From positions 2,170,001-2,234,000 of the forward strand of contig NC_052027.1 in assembly GCF_015832195.1 (NCBI RefSeq): a stretch of DNA of 64,000 nt, read 5' to 3'. This stretch comes from Motacilla alba alba (lineage: Eukaryota > Chordata > Aves > Passeriformes > Motacillidae). Positions 46,801-59,130 of this stretch are shown in pieces; within the stretch, counting starts at the first letter, position 1, and every line of letters begins with the position of its first letter. Position numbers and translations under genes: made by a program. The notes under the pieces are model-generated. The model was not told where the DNA came from and made no database searches. It saw only the letters and a program-made list of their open reading frames with translations.

Positions 46801-48715
46801 CTTCTGTCTAGAAAACAGAAATTAGGATTAATGCCCAGCTTTCCCAGGGATAAATGGTGGCCTTTTAAAGGCTGTTAAGGAGCCTGTTCTCACCTGGCCC
46901 CACCAGGGGTTTGATAATCTGGGGTGTTTTATCCTGGCTTTCCGACCAAAGCAGAATTTCCACATGAGGCAATGGGAATTGGCTTTATGCCCTCTGTACT
47001 TGAAAGGTTTAAACACTCTATTTGCAAGACACTTGTTATTACGTGATTTGCTGTAGGTGGATGAATACTGAATGTTTTGCAGGAAGAAAGGTCCCTGCTG
47101 GTTGCTGGGTTTTGTCAGGTTGGGAGAGACGAAATTTCTGTTTTCTGCTGTGAGGGAGACCTCACTGAGTGAAAAAAACCAACAACTTTCACCCCTTACA
47201 AAGTGATTTCTCTTATTAATATTTCACGAGGCAGGTCAGAGGATTATGAACCTCCTCTCGCTGCGGTATTGAACAAATATTTTAAGGAGTGTGGTGGTTT
47301 TGCCAAACAGAACATAAACTGATGGATGGCTTAATCTGAGCCCAGCTGGGGCAAGGGAGGAAAGCAGAACCACACTGGGGCAGGGAGGATGATGTAACAG
47401 AGAGCAAATGGATGGAGAAACCTGGAAAACCCAGAGGGAATCCCTGCTTTTAGATAAATACTGTGAAAAGGAAGGAGAAAACCTGTAAATATTAGCCCTA
47501 AAACCTGGAAATCTATCTTGGCAGCGACTGTGGAGTCTTATTCAGAATAAATGAGGCATTAAAGTATGCAGTGAATGGCAACTGTCCTGTTTGTTTTCTT
47601 TAGAACTCAGATGTTTCTCTTTTTTTATCATCCTGAGCTGCTGGATGATGTTTTCCATGTGGGTAGGGGAGTCCTAAGAAGCAAATCCAAGGGTTTCTGT
47701 CATACCCAAGAGGGTTTTTGTTGGCAGAGGAGGTGCCAGCCTTCTGTCAGAGGCTTCACCCTGTACTTTTTGACATATAAGGGCAACAATTAAAGGAAAA
47801 AGTCTTGGGAGAAAAAGCCTTAAAGGGAGACTTAGCACAGGTAAGAGACACACAAGGAAAAAAAAAGTAAAAACAAAAAATTAGTTGTTTTTTTTTTTTT
47901 TTTCCCTGTCTTGCAATACATAAAAGAGAAGCAGCAAGGACATACAGCAGGGATATTGCCAGAGGAATTGAAGATAAATTAAAAAAAGAAGCTTTGTTAC
48001 TGGTGCAGCTTTACCTGGGGTGGGTTTTGAATTGGTCATCCCAGAATTTCTTGTGGGTAATACAATGCCCTTTGAAAAAGAGCAGTTTTAGCAGAGAAAT
48101 GATAAGTCAGAGATCCTGCCTACACAGGAAAGGCTAAGAAAATTAATTTCAACCTCGCTGCCAGCAAGAAAAAAGAAGAGTCCATAATAACTTAATTAAG
48201 TGGTTATAAATAAATGATGAGGAAAGTGTACATGATCAGTCATTTTGGTGCCAATGTTCTTATCACATTGGCACCAAAACTCCAGTGGGAGCAGTGCCTT
48301 CCATCCAGGCACCTGGAGCAGGGAAAGGAGAATATAAAAAATTCAGAGCAACTGAATTGAAAGCATCTGTCTCTCTGCATGGACCTTTCACAGTTGTCAC
48401 AACTCCCTGTGTTTCCTCCCAAAACTAAAACCCCTCTGTAGAAGAGCTTTTTCCCTGATCCTCATGGTGAGGGCCAAATTTGTCCCGTATGAAAATCAGA
48501 GTTATCCAATCCAAGGGAAGTAAGACGATTCAGAGATCTTTGACGAACAGGTTGAAATATTACTGATTTTTTTTTTCCCCTTGTAATTCTGATGTATTTT
48601 GGTGCAGTGTCACACCTGAGCTAGGCAAGTAGACCCTGAATTGTTACATTTAGGGGTTAAAAAACCCTCATCAAACACTAGAAAAAGTTTTGCAGGTAGG
48701 AATGACAGTCACAAC
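46801..48715. other. Non-coding, nothing firm recognised
   Basis: About 1.9 kb. A T run lies at 47888-47903. The stretch contains the perfect hairpin at 48243-48279. A 72-codon plus frame at 47575 has no domain. Confidence 0.5.
48243..48279. repeat. Perfect 15-bp inverted repeat, 7-base loop
   Basis: TTTTGGTGCCAATGT (48243-48257) and ACATTGGCACCAAAA (48265-48279) are exact reverse complements around TCTTATC. In RNA either strand would form a stable hairpin. The stem is too short for a typical microRNA precursor, and no flanking pairing was seen. Confidence 0.9.
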
Positions 48716-49130
48716 TGATGCCTGGAGAGGCTGCCTGGAACAGAGGCTGGGCAGAGTTAAAGGAATAAACTAGGGATTTATTAAAAGGCTTTCAAAGGAT
48801 GAACCTTGGGCAGTGCAAGAGCCTGGCCGTGGCTACACCCAAGACGGACTCCTGGTCACGAGTTCTCACACTTTTATAAGTTTTGGTCCATTTCCACGTT
48901 GGGGTTCAGTGTCCAATTCCAGTCCCACCCTCCCAGGTTGCTCTCTCTCCTCCATCCCCTGCTGTTTGCACTGTTGGGGCTGAAGCTGCAGCTCTGTCCT
49001 TGGTCCTGGGCTGGAAAGGATTGTTGTGTGGGGCTGAGCTGTGAGGAGAGCTGCTGGCACCGTGTGTGGAGTTCAGAGCCACACACCAACGCAGTGCAGA
49101 GTCTGGAAATATGAGCTAAAGCTGAAGGCA
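48716..49130 (-). mobile_element. Solo LTR, minus strand, with 7-bp duplication
   Basis: On the plus strand the element begins TGATGCCTGGAGAGG and ends GCTGAAGGCA, so it has TG...CA ends. The 7 bases TCACAAC flank it exactly (48709-48715 and 49131-49137). On the minus strand it has a TATA box (CTTATAAAAG, 48871-48880) and a downstream AATAAA at 48777-48782, the expected order for an LTR. I recognise it as a songbird endogenous retrovirus LTR. No internal region is present. Length is 415 bp. Confidence 0.8.
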
Positions 49131-49137
49131 TCACAAC

Positions 49138-49587
49138 CATGTGGGAAGTGGTCACTTTGTCATCACATCACACTCTTGGGTCCCAAAACTCTCAGGTCCC
49201 CAAACTCTTCTTCAGTGCTGGAGCAGGACAGAGGCTCCAGAGCTCATCCCCAGCAAACCTGGCCCTGCCCTGGCTTCACCTCAGCTCCAGCAGCTGTTCC
49301 CTGCCTTTCAGGGAACGCTTTCCTCCATGGAAACCACGCTCTCATCTCACTGAGGTTCCGCATTTGATGGGCAGGGCTGAGGAGGAATCAGGAATCGCAC
49401 GGGAATCATGTCCTGCCGTGGGAGCCACAGACAGAGGGAGGAGCAGCAAGGACAGCACAGGGCATCCCACACCCAAAGGATGGGAAAAAGGAGCCAGCCC
49501 TGCCCCTCCTCCCTGCCAGCAGAGCATCCCTGCATCCCGAGCAGTCATTGTCCCTGGCACAAGGCACTTGCTGTCCCTCTCCCAGCC
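49138..49587. other. Non-coding, between LTR and minisatellite
   Basis: About 450 bp of GC-richer unique sequence. The long plus-strand frames crossing it are kept open mainly by the following minisatellite. No domain was recognised. Confidence 0.5.
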
Positions 49588-50220
49588 CAGTTGTGGGGCG
49601 CTTTCTGTCCTTTCACCCCCCAGTTGTGGGGTGCTTTCTGTCCCTCTCCCACCTCAGTTGTGGGGTGCTTTTGTCCTCTCCCAGCCCAGTTGTGGGGTGC
49701 TTTCTGTCCTTTCACCCCCCAGTTGTGGGGTGCTTTCTGTCCCTCTCCCAGCCCACTTGTGGGGTGCTTTCTGTCCCTCTCCCACCCCAGTTGTGGGGTG
49801 CTTTCTGTCCTTTCACACCCCAGTTGTGGGGTGCTTTCTGTCCTCTCCCACCTCAGTTATGGGGTGCTTTCTGTCCTCTCCCACCTCAGTTGTGGGGCGC
49901 TTTCTGTCCCTCTCCCAGCCCAGTTGTGGGGCGCTCTGTGCCTCTCACACCCCAGTTGTGGGGCGCTTTCTGTCCTCTCACACCCCAGTTGTGGGGTGCT
50001 TTCTGTGCCTCTCCCTGCCCAGTTGTGGGGTGCTTTTGTCCTCTCCCAGCCCAGTTGTGGGGTGCTTCCTGTCCTTTCACACCCCAATTGTGGGGTGCTT
50101 TCTGTCCCTCTCCCACCCCAGTTGTGGGGTGCTTTCTGTCCCTCTCCCACCCCAGTTGTGGGGCGCTTTCTGTCCTTTCACACCCCAGTTGTGGGGCGCT
50201 TTCTGTGCCTCTCCCAGCCC
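49588..50220. repeat. 33-34-bp minisatellite, about 19 copies
   Basis: Each unit contains CAGTTGTGGGGTGCTTTCTG followed by a TCC-rich spacer with CTCTCCCA or TTTCACAC. Starts of CAGTTG are near 49588, 49621, 49655, 49687, 49720, 49754 and so on to 50186. The common 33-bp spacing is a multiple of 3, and the unit has no stop in the forward frames. This explains plus-strand frames of 378, 283 and 277 codons with PQLWGAFCP- or VVGCFLS-like repeats. These are artefacts. Confidence 0.95.
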
Positions 50221-53200
50221 AATCCAAAGGCTCAGCTGTAAAACCAGGAGCCAGCACCAAAGTGGAGCAGATTAGAGAGGGGGAGCTGTGCCGGAATGGT
50301 TTTATCTGTGCTCTAAATGGCAAGTTAAAGATTCCCAGCCACCAATTTCACTCAGGAAAGCAATTATTGGAACTGCACTGCCTCCCCTGGCTGCTCTGAG
50401 CTGACCAGTCCAAGGATACGGAGCCTTAGGATAAGGAATTACACACTGGCTTTGGAAGAGATGAAATACCTCCCATGCAGCCACTTCTGTGCCTTTAAAA
50501 GTGTTAGCTAACAATTAAAAGAAGCCCGTGTCTCCTGGTTTTCTCTATTTCTACAGGATTAAAAAGGTAGCTTGGGGACTCCTGGAAAATTCCACTCAGC
50601 TGGTCCTTGGCAAAAATAAGGAAAAAAAAGAAATGCCATTAATTGATAAAATTTAATCTAAAATTCATGCAGAAAGTTGATTTGTTCTCTAGATGAGGTC
50701 CTATTTCTGAAGCCTCCAGTAAAAATGAATAACTTCAGCTCATCTTTATTTCATTGAGCTCTGCCTGGACTGTCTCACTGCACTACTTTCAGTGCATGGA
50801 CTTGTCCTTCTCACTGCACAGTGGTACTCAACACAATTTTGATTTTCTCAGGTAAATCGTGCTTCCCTGACCTGGCAGCTGACCTTCCTGAGCTTCCAGC
50901 CACACCTCTAGAAACCATTTAGTGGTGGTTTCACCCTTAGGGGAAAAGTCAGCAGCAATGAGGTCACTTGTCTTTTGATTTGAGAGTCAGAAAATCATAG
51001 ACTGGTTTTAAATTTTAAAGTGGCACCTTTGTCACTGTCTCTCAGAGGACTTTTAGGATGTGGGTGTATTTGAGGTCACAGAAACCTGGTTTTTGGTGAC
51101 TTCTGAGTCGCTATGCCAGTGATTATTTGGACTTCTTGTTCTGGCTCCCCACACGTGAAGCCCACAGGTGCTACAGCTGAGTTTAGTTGGCCTTTTAAGG
51201 AAATTGAAAAAAGCCCTACAAAAGTTATTTGGAATCTGGTCCATCCATTTAGAAATGTGCTGTTTGGAGTGGGGGATGGTTTTGGGGTTTTTTTTTTGGT
51301 TGGTTTTTAATTTCTTTTTACAGTTTAAGACTCAAAACCATTAATACAAGTCAGACTGGTTATGCAATGCTCTAGATTGAGCTGCCAGGCCAAGGCAGCA
51401 TGGTTTCTAATCAAAAAGAAAAAGGCAGAGCTTACAGGACTCCACTGTTGCTCACCCAACCCATTCCTCTCTGGTTGGATAATTTTTTTTCCCTTGTGAC
51501 TGCCCAACACGAGCTGAGAGCAAATCCATCGACCCCAACCCCCTGGGCTGTGCTGGGGTGAGGATCCCAGCAGCTGAGGCCAGATTCCCATTTCCCACAG
51601 GCTGCACCAGCCCTTCCCAAACCCCAGCCTGGCCTGGTTTCCCCAGGAGCTGCCAGCCTCTCCCTCTCAGCTCTGAATCTTCTGCCAGAGCAGAGCAGCC
51701 AGGCCCCAGGGCTGAGCTGGGATCAGGGCGTTTTGTCTTGAGCAGAACAAAACCTGTTGAGATGGGCTTTTCCTTTTGGCTGCCCAGCAGACCCCATTAA
51801 TTTTCCTTTTTGGAGAGGTGCTCTGTAAAGACTGGGAAAGTAATTTAAGGCTCCTGAGACTCCTTTTGTGTGCTGTTGGAAAGGGAAAGAATTGGCTTGT
51901 GCAAACAAAGAGGGAATGAGCTACGTGATGCTCCCCTCACACCCCCGCCTCTCTTTCCTGCCCTCTTTTCCTCCCTGTTATCTTTGCCTCAATTTTACCT
52001 GCTTGGGCGTTCTCATGTTTAATCTCCAAATGGAAAAATAAATGGCAAATCAGGGTCAGTTCCAGGGGGATTGATGCTGCTGCCAGGGAGGTGCCCTCTG
52101 GTTCTTCCCAAGTGTTATTGACTGACTTAACCGCAGCTCTGTTTGGATTGCAGTGCCAGGGGAAGTTTGTCAGGACCCAGGTGCCCTTGTCTCCATCTTT
52201 TTGATGGGCAACTCCTAAAAACCTTCCCATAAAAGGGTTATTTCCTGCTTTTCCACTGGAAGGACTACACAGAAAGTTTGGAGCTGAGAGAGCAAGGCAA
52301 AAAAAAAATTTAAAAAATATTAAAGTTGAGATGTGGCAGGATTTCCTTCTGTGGGGTTCCATTGCCTGGCAAGCAGAGCTGGTATTATTCCTTCACTGTG
52401 AGTCCTAAATACCACTGTAAATAGGAATATTTGTGAGGATTCTCAGTCAGAACAAAGGGCAAATTAATTAAAAATGGGCTGCTGCCGAGAAATCCAAATT
52501 GGAGCCCAACCCAGGGACTGTACACATGGACAGGATTGGAATTCAGCTCACTAAAGCTCACAGATCTTGGATAGAAAATTCACTGATGATCACTTCACCT
52601 GTGCTCAAAAAGATATCCAAAGTATTTTTGAAAGGGAAGCTGATTTCCTGAATTTGATATAAATACTCCAGCACAGATTACATCTCTCAGATATTTTTCA
52701 CTGAGCCATTGCTGTAATTTCTGATCTGGTAATATATAAATAAAATATGTAAATAAAATATATAAATAAAAATAAACTATAAAAATTAAATACCCACAGA
52801 CCTTGCAAAAATGCTTAATTATTGAGACCTATTTCACATTTCTGACAGTGATAATATGAACTGAAATTATATATTTGTCCAGCAGGTTGTGGCATAAAGG
52901 AACAAATTATATGTAAGAACAGCAATCACATTTAGCCCTTGATAAACCCAGATCTGACAATTTTCTTATCTATTCTCCCCTGAGGTTTAACAGGAAAATG
53001 AGGGTGTTTTTTGGATGCCTTGCCCTTATCTGAAATGTTGTGCCAGGTAGGGATGAAGACAAAAAAATGGTTTTCCACCACATTTCCACCCTTTGGTGGC
53101 TGCACTTCAGGGATAGCCGAGATTGCTGGAAAATAATAAATAAAAACTCACAATTCCATGGCTCTCCTCCAATGCTCATTACAATTAGCACAGAAGAATT

Positions 53201-53721
53201 ATTATCCCTGTTTAATCCGTGTGGGAACTCAGACCAAAAAGCTCAGATCTTTCTATATGAACTAATTAGTCTGAAATGAATCATTATGTGCAGGGATTTA
53301 TAGACATCTACATGCATACATGTAATTATTATAAATATTTTGGTTTAAATGATTCGTGTTGGTTTTGCACAGTGCTGAATCCAGTTTGCAGTGGTTTCCC
53401 TGGGAAACCCTGACTTTTATTTGCTTTTCTTTGGATTCTCCTGGTTCAAAGACGGCTAATCATGAACTGAAGGGATCCCTCCTCAACCTCAAGGCCCTCC
53501 AATATCATTCCCAAGATGCTTTTTCCTTTCCACTTCCAGGTGAACTGGATTATCAGAGATGCCTCAAATCCTTAATTTCAGGATGCAGGTGTTTCTTTTT
53601 AGGAGCTCACTTATTAATATCAGCACTCTGAAGATGAAAGTTAGACATGTAATATTTTCCTTTTCTGGTTTTTTTTTTTGTCTCATTTCCCAAGAGTTCA
53701 TCCCACTTGGGAGGTGCCTGA

Positions 53722-53762
53722 TTAATTCACAATAATTCACAATAATTCACAATAATTCACAG
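53722..53762. repeat. 10-bp tandem repeat, 4 copies
   Basis: AATTCACAAT is repeated four times with almost no change and ends in AATTCACAG. Confidence 0.93.
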
Positions 53763-54264
53763 CCCCCTGCCTGAAAGGGACACACTCAGGTAAGAGGAAC
53801 AAAGGATTAAGAATAAAGAAGGTGTATAAAACCCATTTCCTTTTATTTTAATTAATTGGCATAAAATTTATGTAGAGTTTAAAGACTGAAGCAATGTAAT
53901 GTGCCAGAATTAATAGATGCAATCAGATAATTACTGCCTCTTAATGAAGATTAGGATATCAAATATTCAGGCCTTGAAGTTCACTTTGTTTCTTTCATCC
54001 TCTTGTAACATTTTAATTCTGGCTGTGTGTAAACTCAGTGAAATGCAGTGAGGCACAGCGAGCTGGGAGGCAGATTTGTGATATCACCCTGAAATCTGAG
54101 CGAGCTTAGGGGAGAATTTCGGAGCTGCAGGAATTTGTTATTCCTGTCTGCAGAGATTCCAGCCCCACTTTTTAGGACAGAGCAAATGCTTGCCTTGGAT
54201 CCTCAACCACCAAGATATTGCAAATCCAGGCCTCCAAGCCCCAAGTCACTTGGAAAAACCACAA

Positions 54265-54360
54265 ATATATAAATATTTTATATATATATATAATATATAT
54301 ATTATATATATATTATATGAGAATATATAAAATATTATATATATATAAATAAATATATTA
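54265..54360. repeat. TA-rich low-complexity run
   Basis: About 95 bp of (TATA)n with short AATAT and ATTATAT variants and few G or C. Confidence 0.9.
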
Positions 54361-56212
54361 AGTGTACACGAAAAATTTGAATATATATTAAAAAATGTGT
54401 GTCTTCAGCCTGCTTTAGCCTCTGCCCCAGGGCTCAGTACAATTTTGCTGGTAATTTGTCAAAATTCTCACCCTGTGCCTTATTAAGGCTCTAATGAATC
54501 CTCCTTGGCAGTCCAAAAAAATCTTTACATAACTGGTTTTTCTCTACTCTACATACAAAAGGCCCTGTAATGATTTTTTTTTTAGCTCAATATTGGATTT
54601 TCTTAAAATTAGGGGACTAGAAATTGTTTGCAGGAAAAAAATGTAACATTTATTCTCTCGGTGTAACTGCACCATCATTTCCTCCACTATGAATTTGCAT
54701 TAGTAATTAACAGTTTTATGTATTTAAACTGCTTAAACAGAGCAGATCTATGGTTACTGACTTCTGGGTAAGCAGCGTGGAGGTTTTATTAACTTATAAT
54801 TATCAAATTTGTTTTACCCATTTTTTCAGTCAATTTACCACTGAAGAATTCATGAATAATAGAAGAAGAACAGGAATAATCTCGGGTTCTCCTTGAATTT
54901 TGTTCTTCAGCTGGGTTTCAGCCACTGGATTGCAGATTACAATGGGTGTAAATGGGAAATAAAGTCACAGAGTCTCAGAATATTATGGGATAATTCTCTT
55001 TTTCCCTTCTTCTCACCTATGTTTTATTCCTCCTCTTAGACTCAACAAAGAAAAGAAAGAGGAGGAAAAGGAGTAAAACACAGCAGAAGCTGGGATGAGA
55101 GGAAGAAAGGCAAAATTTAGTGTTGTCCTGGCTAAAATGGGCATGGCAATAAGAAAATATTGATGTTTGCATTTCTTGGCCTTTCACTTGGTCCTGTTAC
55201 ACTGCAGAAGTCAGACTGAGAGGGCTGAAACATCCAGGGGGTCACTTTCAGGGAATTCCTTCTCTGCCTCAAAGTCTGCCACCAAATTTTAGCCGGCACT
55301 CCTCCCTGCTGGATGAGCTTGGACAGTGGGATTCCTGTAAAAATCAGATATCTAGGAATAATTACAACCCTTCCTTGGCTACTTGGGATTTAAAAAAACA
55401 GTCCAAGGAATCACAGCATTTCTATTCCAACTGCTCAGTGAAGGGGAGGGGATCTGAGGGTGTCCAAAGCCACCTGCAGGGGTTTTTATCCCTATTTTCC
55501 TGTTCCCTGGTTGACCCCTGCAGGCCAGGTAAGTGCAATCAGTGCATCTGGTCCTGGAGAACTGGCCAGGAATGTCCCATCACAAGCAGAGAAATGATGA
55601 TTTCCAGCACACAGGATGTTTGCTGTCTGGCCTTTTGGATGTTTTTTGCCTGTAACACTCAGTGGATGAGATCAATATCACCACCAACCCTCTCTCCATC
55701 AGCCCTTCTGAACACCTGAGCTTTTCTGGTATCCTGAGACTGTTTCAGCCCAAAAAGTGGCATCAGGGACAATCCAGCTAATCAGCAGAGGGGAAATGCT
55801 GGAGAGCTGGTCCTTAATTACCGTCAGTCACCCACAATCCCTCATCCCATCTTTGACAGACACCATGACATCCACATTTTACTAATTCACTTCAAACCCC
55901 AAAGGAACGTGAGTTTAATGTTTGATGAATCCCTAATTGCCCGTGGGTGAGATTTGGCAGTTCAGTTCTAGGACAGAAGAACAACTTTGTCATCCTCCCC
56001 TTTTGTAGGGTGTGAAACATTCAGAATTATGCTGATTCTTTCTGTAAATGATTACAACAATTGTCTCCTGTGACAGCAAGACATGATTGATCTGGAAGAA
56101 TGACTGTGTAGATGAGAAAAAGGTGCAGAAGGGGGAAAAAAAAAAGGGATTGAAATTACCAATATTGTGTTCTGTGGGTGCTAAGCAATTGGAGAGAAAC
56201 CCAGCAGGCATT

Positions 56213-56405
56213 AGAACCATGGGGTAATTTTGGTTGAAAGGGACCTCAGGGTAATCTGGTCCATCCCAAGCACCCAGAGAAGGTCCAGCTTGAGTTTGGG
56301 CTGAATTCTGATCATTTTCAGCTGCAGAATGTTCACATCCCCTCAAGGCAGCCTGTCCTAGTGCACAACACCCTCATTGCAAAAGTTGTTTTCTCCCTAA
56401 TATTT
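56213..56405 (-). mobile_element. Older CR1 fragment
   Basis: AACCATGGGGTAATTTTGG, TTGAAAGGGACCTCAGGG and TAATCTGGTCCATCCCAAG are a diverged reversed CR1 3' end. The next part, GGCAGCCTGTCCTAGTG, and then TTTTCTCCCTAATATTTAA, match the CR1 segment usually reading GCCTGTTCCAGTG and CTTCCTAATATCTAA. More diverged than the other copies, so it probably inserted earlier. Confidence 0.75.
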
Positions 56406-58923
56406 AACAAGCATTTCCCTGGAGCTTTTTTTTGGCTTCCCTTTGGGTCTGTGCCTCAGAGAAATAAACCTGCCCTTGTGCTCTCTGGTGTCACTCAGCA
56501 GGCAGCAGCTGCTGGGCCCAGCGTGCCTTGTCTTCTGCAAGAAACTCAAATTGGGGCACTCAGGAGCTGCCACCAAGGACAGGTGCAAAAAATTGCCACT
56601 CCAAAATGACCACTGGCTGCTTTTACAGAGCCTGAACCAGGCAGGTTTTCTCTTAAAAAAGGATGGAAAAGAGGAACAGTCCATGAAAAAGAGATTTCCC
56701 CAAATATTGGGTGTTTGGGAAAACGGAATACTGTAAGGAAAAAGGGGGAAAAGAGGAAAGAAATATAAGAAACACCCTTTTATACCTCCAGAAACTTAGA
56801 ATTCTCACTGACATTTTTGATTACTATCTCAGCTTTTCTTATCTGAACTTTGTACCCTTGAAACATTCGATAAACCGAGTTTAGCAATTTTCCTTCAGCG
56901 AGAGGGAGGCTGTGTCATAGCACAATGTTATATAACGATTAAAACCTTGGGAAAAAAAAAAATACATGGAAACTGGAAAGAGCCCAGCTTTCAGCTGCAT
57001 CCTTGGAGCTTATCTGTAACAAACACAGAGCTGTAATAAAAATGAACTGGATGGGGATGCATGAGTAAGCTCTTCAGATGTAACAAACTGACTTGTGAAA
57101 AGAGGAAAATACAGTGGTGCTCAGGAAAAAACAGGGCTTTCTTCCCCTCATAACTTCAGTGCTTGGTGCAGGAGATGGAAAGCTACTGACACAAATGTAT
57201 TCCCAGCATTGTAATTTAAATAACACATCTGCACTGCAAGGCTGTATCTCCATAGACATAACCAGCACCAGAGCTTTGCTGATATCAGTCACAGGCAATG
57301 AAAAGGACTGGGCTGAAAGCATCATTTATTTCCTTTAAAACTGAACAATGAGGGGCTATTTATGCTGTAAGAACTATGGAAGAGATGTCTTGGGAGCGAA
57401 TGTTGCCTGTGAGCAAAATTCTCATTGAAGTTGAGAGGGGATTGTTTGGATTGGAAGAACATTTGGGCTTTGGTGCTGCCTGCTCCCCTCTCCTGGAAGG
57501 GCTGGGCACTCCTGCCCTGAGCCAAGCGTGTCCTCTCTGCCCCATCCTGCTCTCACGGCTCATCTCCTGTGCCAACACACGAGCTTGGTGGCTTCTGCAG
57601 TTTTTGTAGAGAAACATTGTGATTTTCCTATTTGCTCTTGTGATTTTCCTGTTTTCCCATCTATTTCTGAAGCTTTTCAGTCTTGTTTTGTTTCCCTTAA
57701 TTGCATGGCACGCTGAGTTTGCAATTAATAGGCAGGAGTGCCCAGAGCATCTGACTGGGGAGTCCTACCAAACAAATAAATACAAAATTAAATGCAGAAG
57801 CAATGACCTTTGGTAATTTTTTTTTTTTCATTTCCTTATGCGTGTGGCTGTGGAGGCAGAAGGATCAGAGCTATTTGCACACCTGAGCTTAATTTAAAAA
57901 TGCTGCCACATTCCTTTCACACTTCTAAAGGATGGATACTAAAGGATCTGAGAGGGAAATGGGAAGAACAAGGCAGTGTTAAACCTGATCTTCCCAGATG
58001 CATTTCTGCAGCAACAATTTGTTCTCAAAAGTTCTGTTTTCAGTAACCTTTTAACCATTTTTTGGTGGACTTCAATCCCACATCACTCTGAAGAATGCTT
58101 TTATCAGCTAATTTGGATTATAACAGCTCCTTCTAGAGCAGAAGTGTTGCTTTATTTCCCTGATTGTTTTTCTCCAGCTTTGCTGCACTGAGCAGGTAGG
58201 AGAAAGAAAAGGACTCACTGTCCCTACTGAGGCCAACAAAATTATCCCCAGGGAATTCAGAGTGGATGGCACAAACAGAATGGGAGTTGCTTTAGAAATT
58301 TTTAGGCTAAACAAAACAAAAAAAAAACCAAGTTCCTAACCCCCCTTGTGGTGCTTGTCACATCCAACAGACTCTGGAGGAAAGCAGCAGGGTCCCAGAC
58401 TGAGGAGAGGTGATTTTGTCTGTCCCACCCTGTGTCAGAGCAGGGCTGAACAACCCAGAGCAAACCCAGCCCTCACCAGGGGCGTGGGGAGCTCGGGGAG
58501 CTCTTGCTGCCCCAAAAGAAGATGCACAAGCAGAAGGGAGCCTGGCAGCCTGCCCAGAGCACACCAGGCTGGGCAGGGCAGGGCTGCTCAGGGAGCTCCT
58601 CTTGTTCAGCCTCAGGCTGAGCCCCTCGCATTCCAGCCCTCCCAGCAAGGTGCGGATGCTCGGGTGTGTTCCAGGTTCCCTATCCCTGGACTTGTGAGCA
58701 AGAGTGATGTTCTTTCTAGGACTTCCCTTTCTTGCAGAAGTAAAAATAAGGGAACAAATGCCTGTGAGGAGCAGCCTGAGGAACAGAGAATTTTCTGAAC
58801 CCTTCTGCTGGTGAGTGGAAGCCTGTGCTGACTCCTGGGGCATTTGCTTTCACTATGGAGAAAAGGGCAGCCTGCAAACATTATCATAAAAAAAATAAAA
58901 ATAAAAAGTATAGGTATGCAGGG
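56406..58923. other. Non-coding, nothing recognised
   Basis: About 2.5 kb. The GC-richer part at 58346-58843 has overlapping frames on both strands (150 codons plus, 161 codons minus) with no domain. No repeat was recognised. Confidence 0.5.
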
Positions 58924-59130
58924 CCAAAAGTGAAAAGCACAAGGTCATAAAAGTGGTCTAAGGAACAGAAGAATCCAGCAAATGTCTGTCCTTTGTTTCT
59001 TGTCAGGAAAAAAGAACCCAAAGAACTTCACCAGAACATGAACACCTCAGATTCCAACCTGGCTTCAATACAAGAAAATAGCTGCAGCTGAAAATTCAAT
59101 ATTCATTTCACTTAATGGGTAGAAATCAAA
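58924..59130 (+). repeat. Direct repeat, copy A
   Basis: About 207 bp shared in the same orientation with 61106-61301. The core 58941-59053 aligns without gaps to 61119-61231, and I count four differences in 113 bases. Similarity falls off at both ends, with a 4-bp gap on the left and more changes on the right up to GGGTAGAAATCAAA. It could be a local duplication or two insertions of one unrecognised mobile element. Confidence 0.9.

Larger units (their letters stand above)
50221..56212. other. Non-coding, AT-rich, nothing firm recognised
   Basis: About 6 kb. A degenerate CR1-like start (AATCATAGACTGG) lies near 50993-51005 but does not continue convincingly. A 10-bp repeat lies at 53722-53762 and a TA-rich run at 54265-54375. 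Frames near 51937-52362 and 55375-55719 have no domain. Confidence 0.45.

Noticed and set aside
47287..47560. TGTGGTGGTTTTG start resembling an LTR
   Set aside because: No matching end, no AATAAA at a sensible position and no flanking duplication.
49139..50275. 378-codon plus-strand open frame, longest in the window
   Set aside because: Most of it lies in a 33-34-bp minisatellite, two other plus frames of similar length overlap it, and the peptide is a low-complexity repeat.
50993..51040. AATCATAGACTGG as another CR1 end
   Set aside because: Only the first dozen bases resemble CR1; the following sequence does not match.
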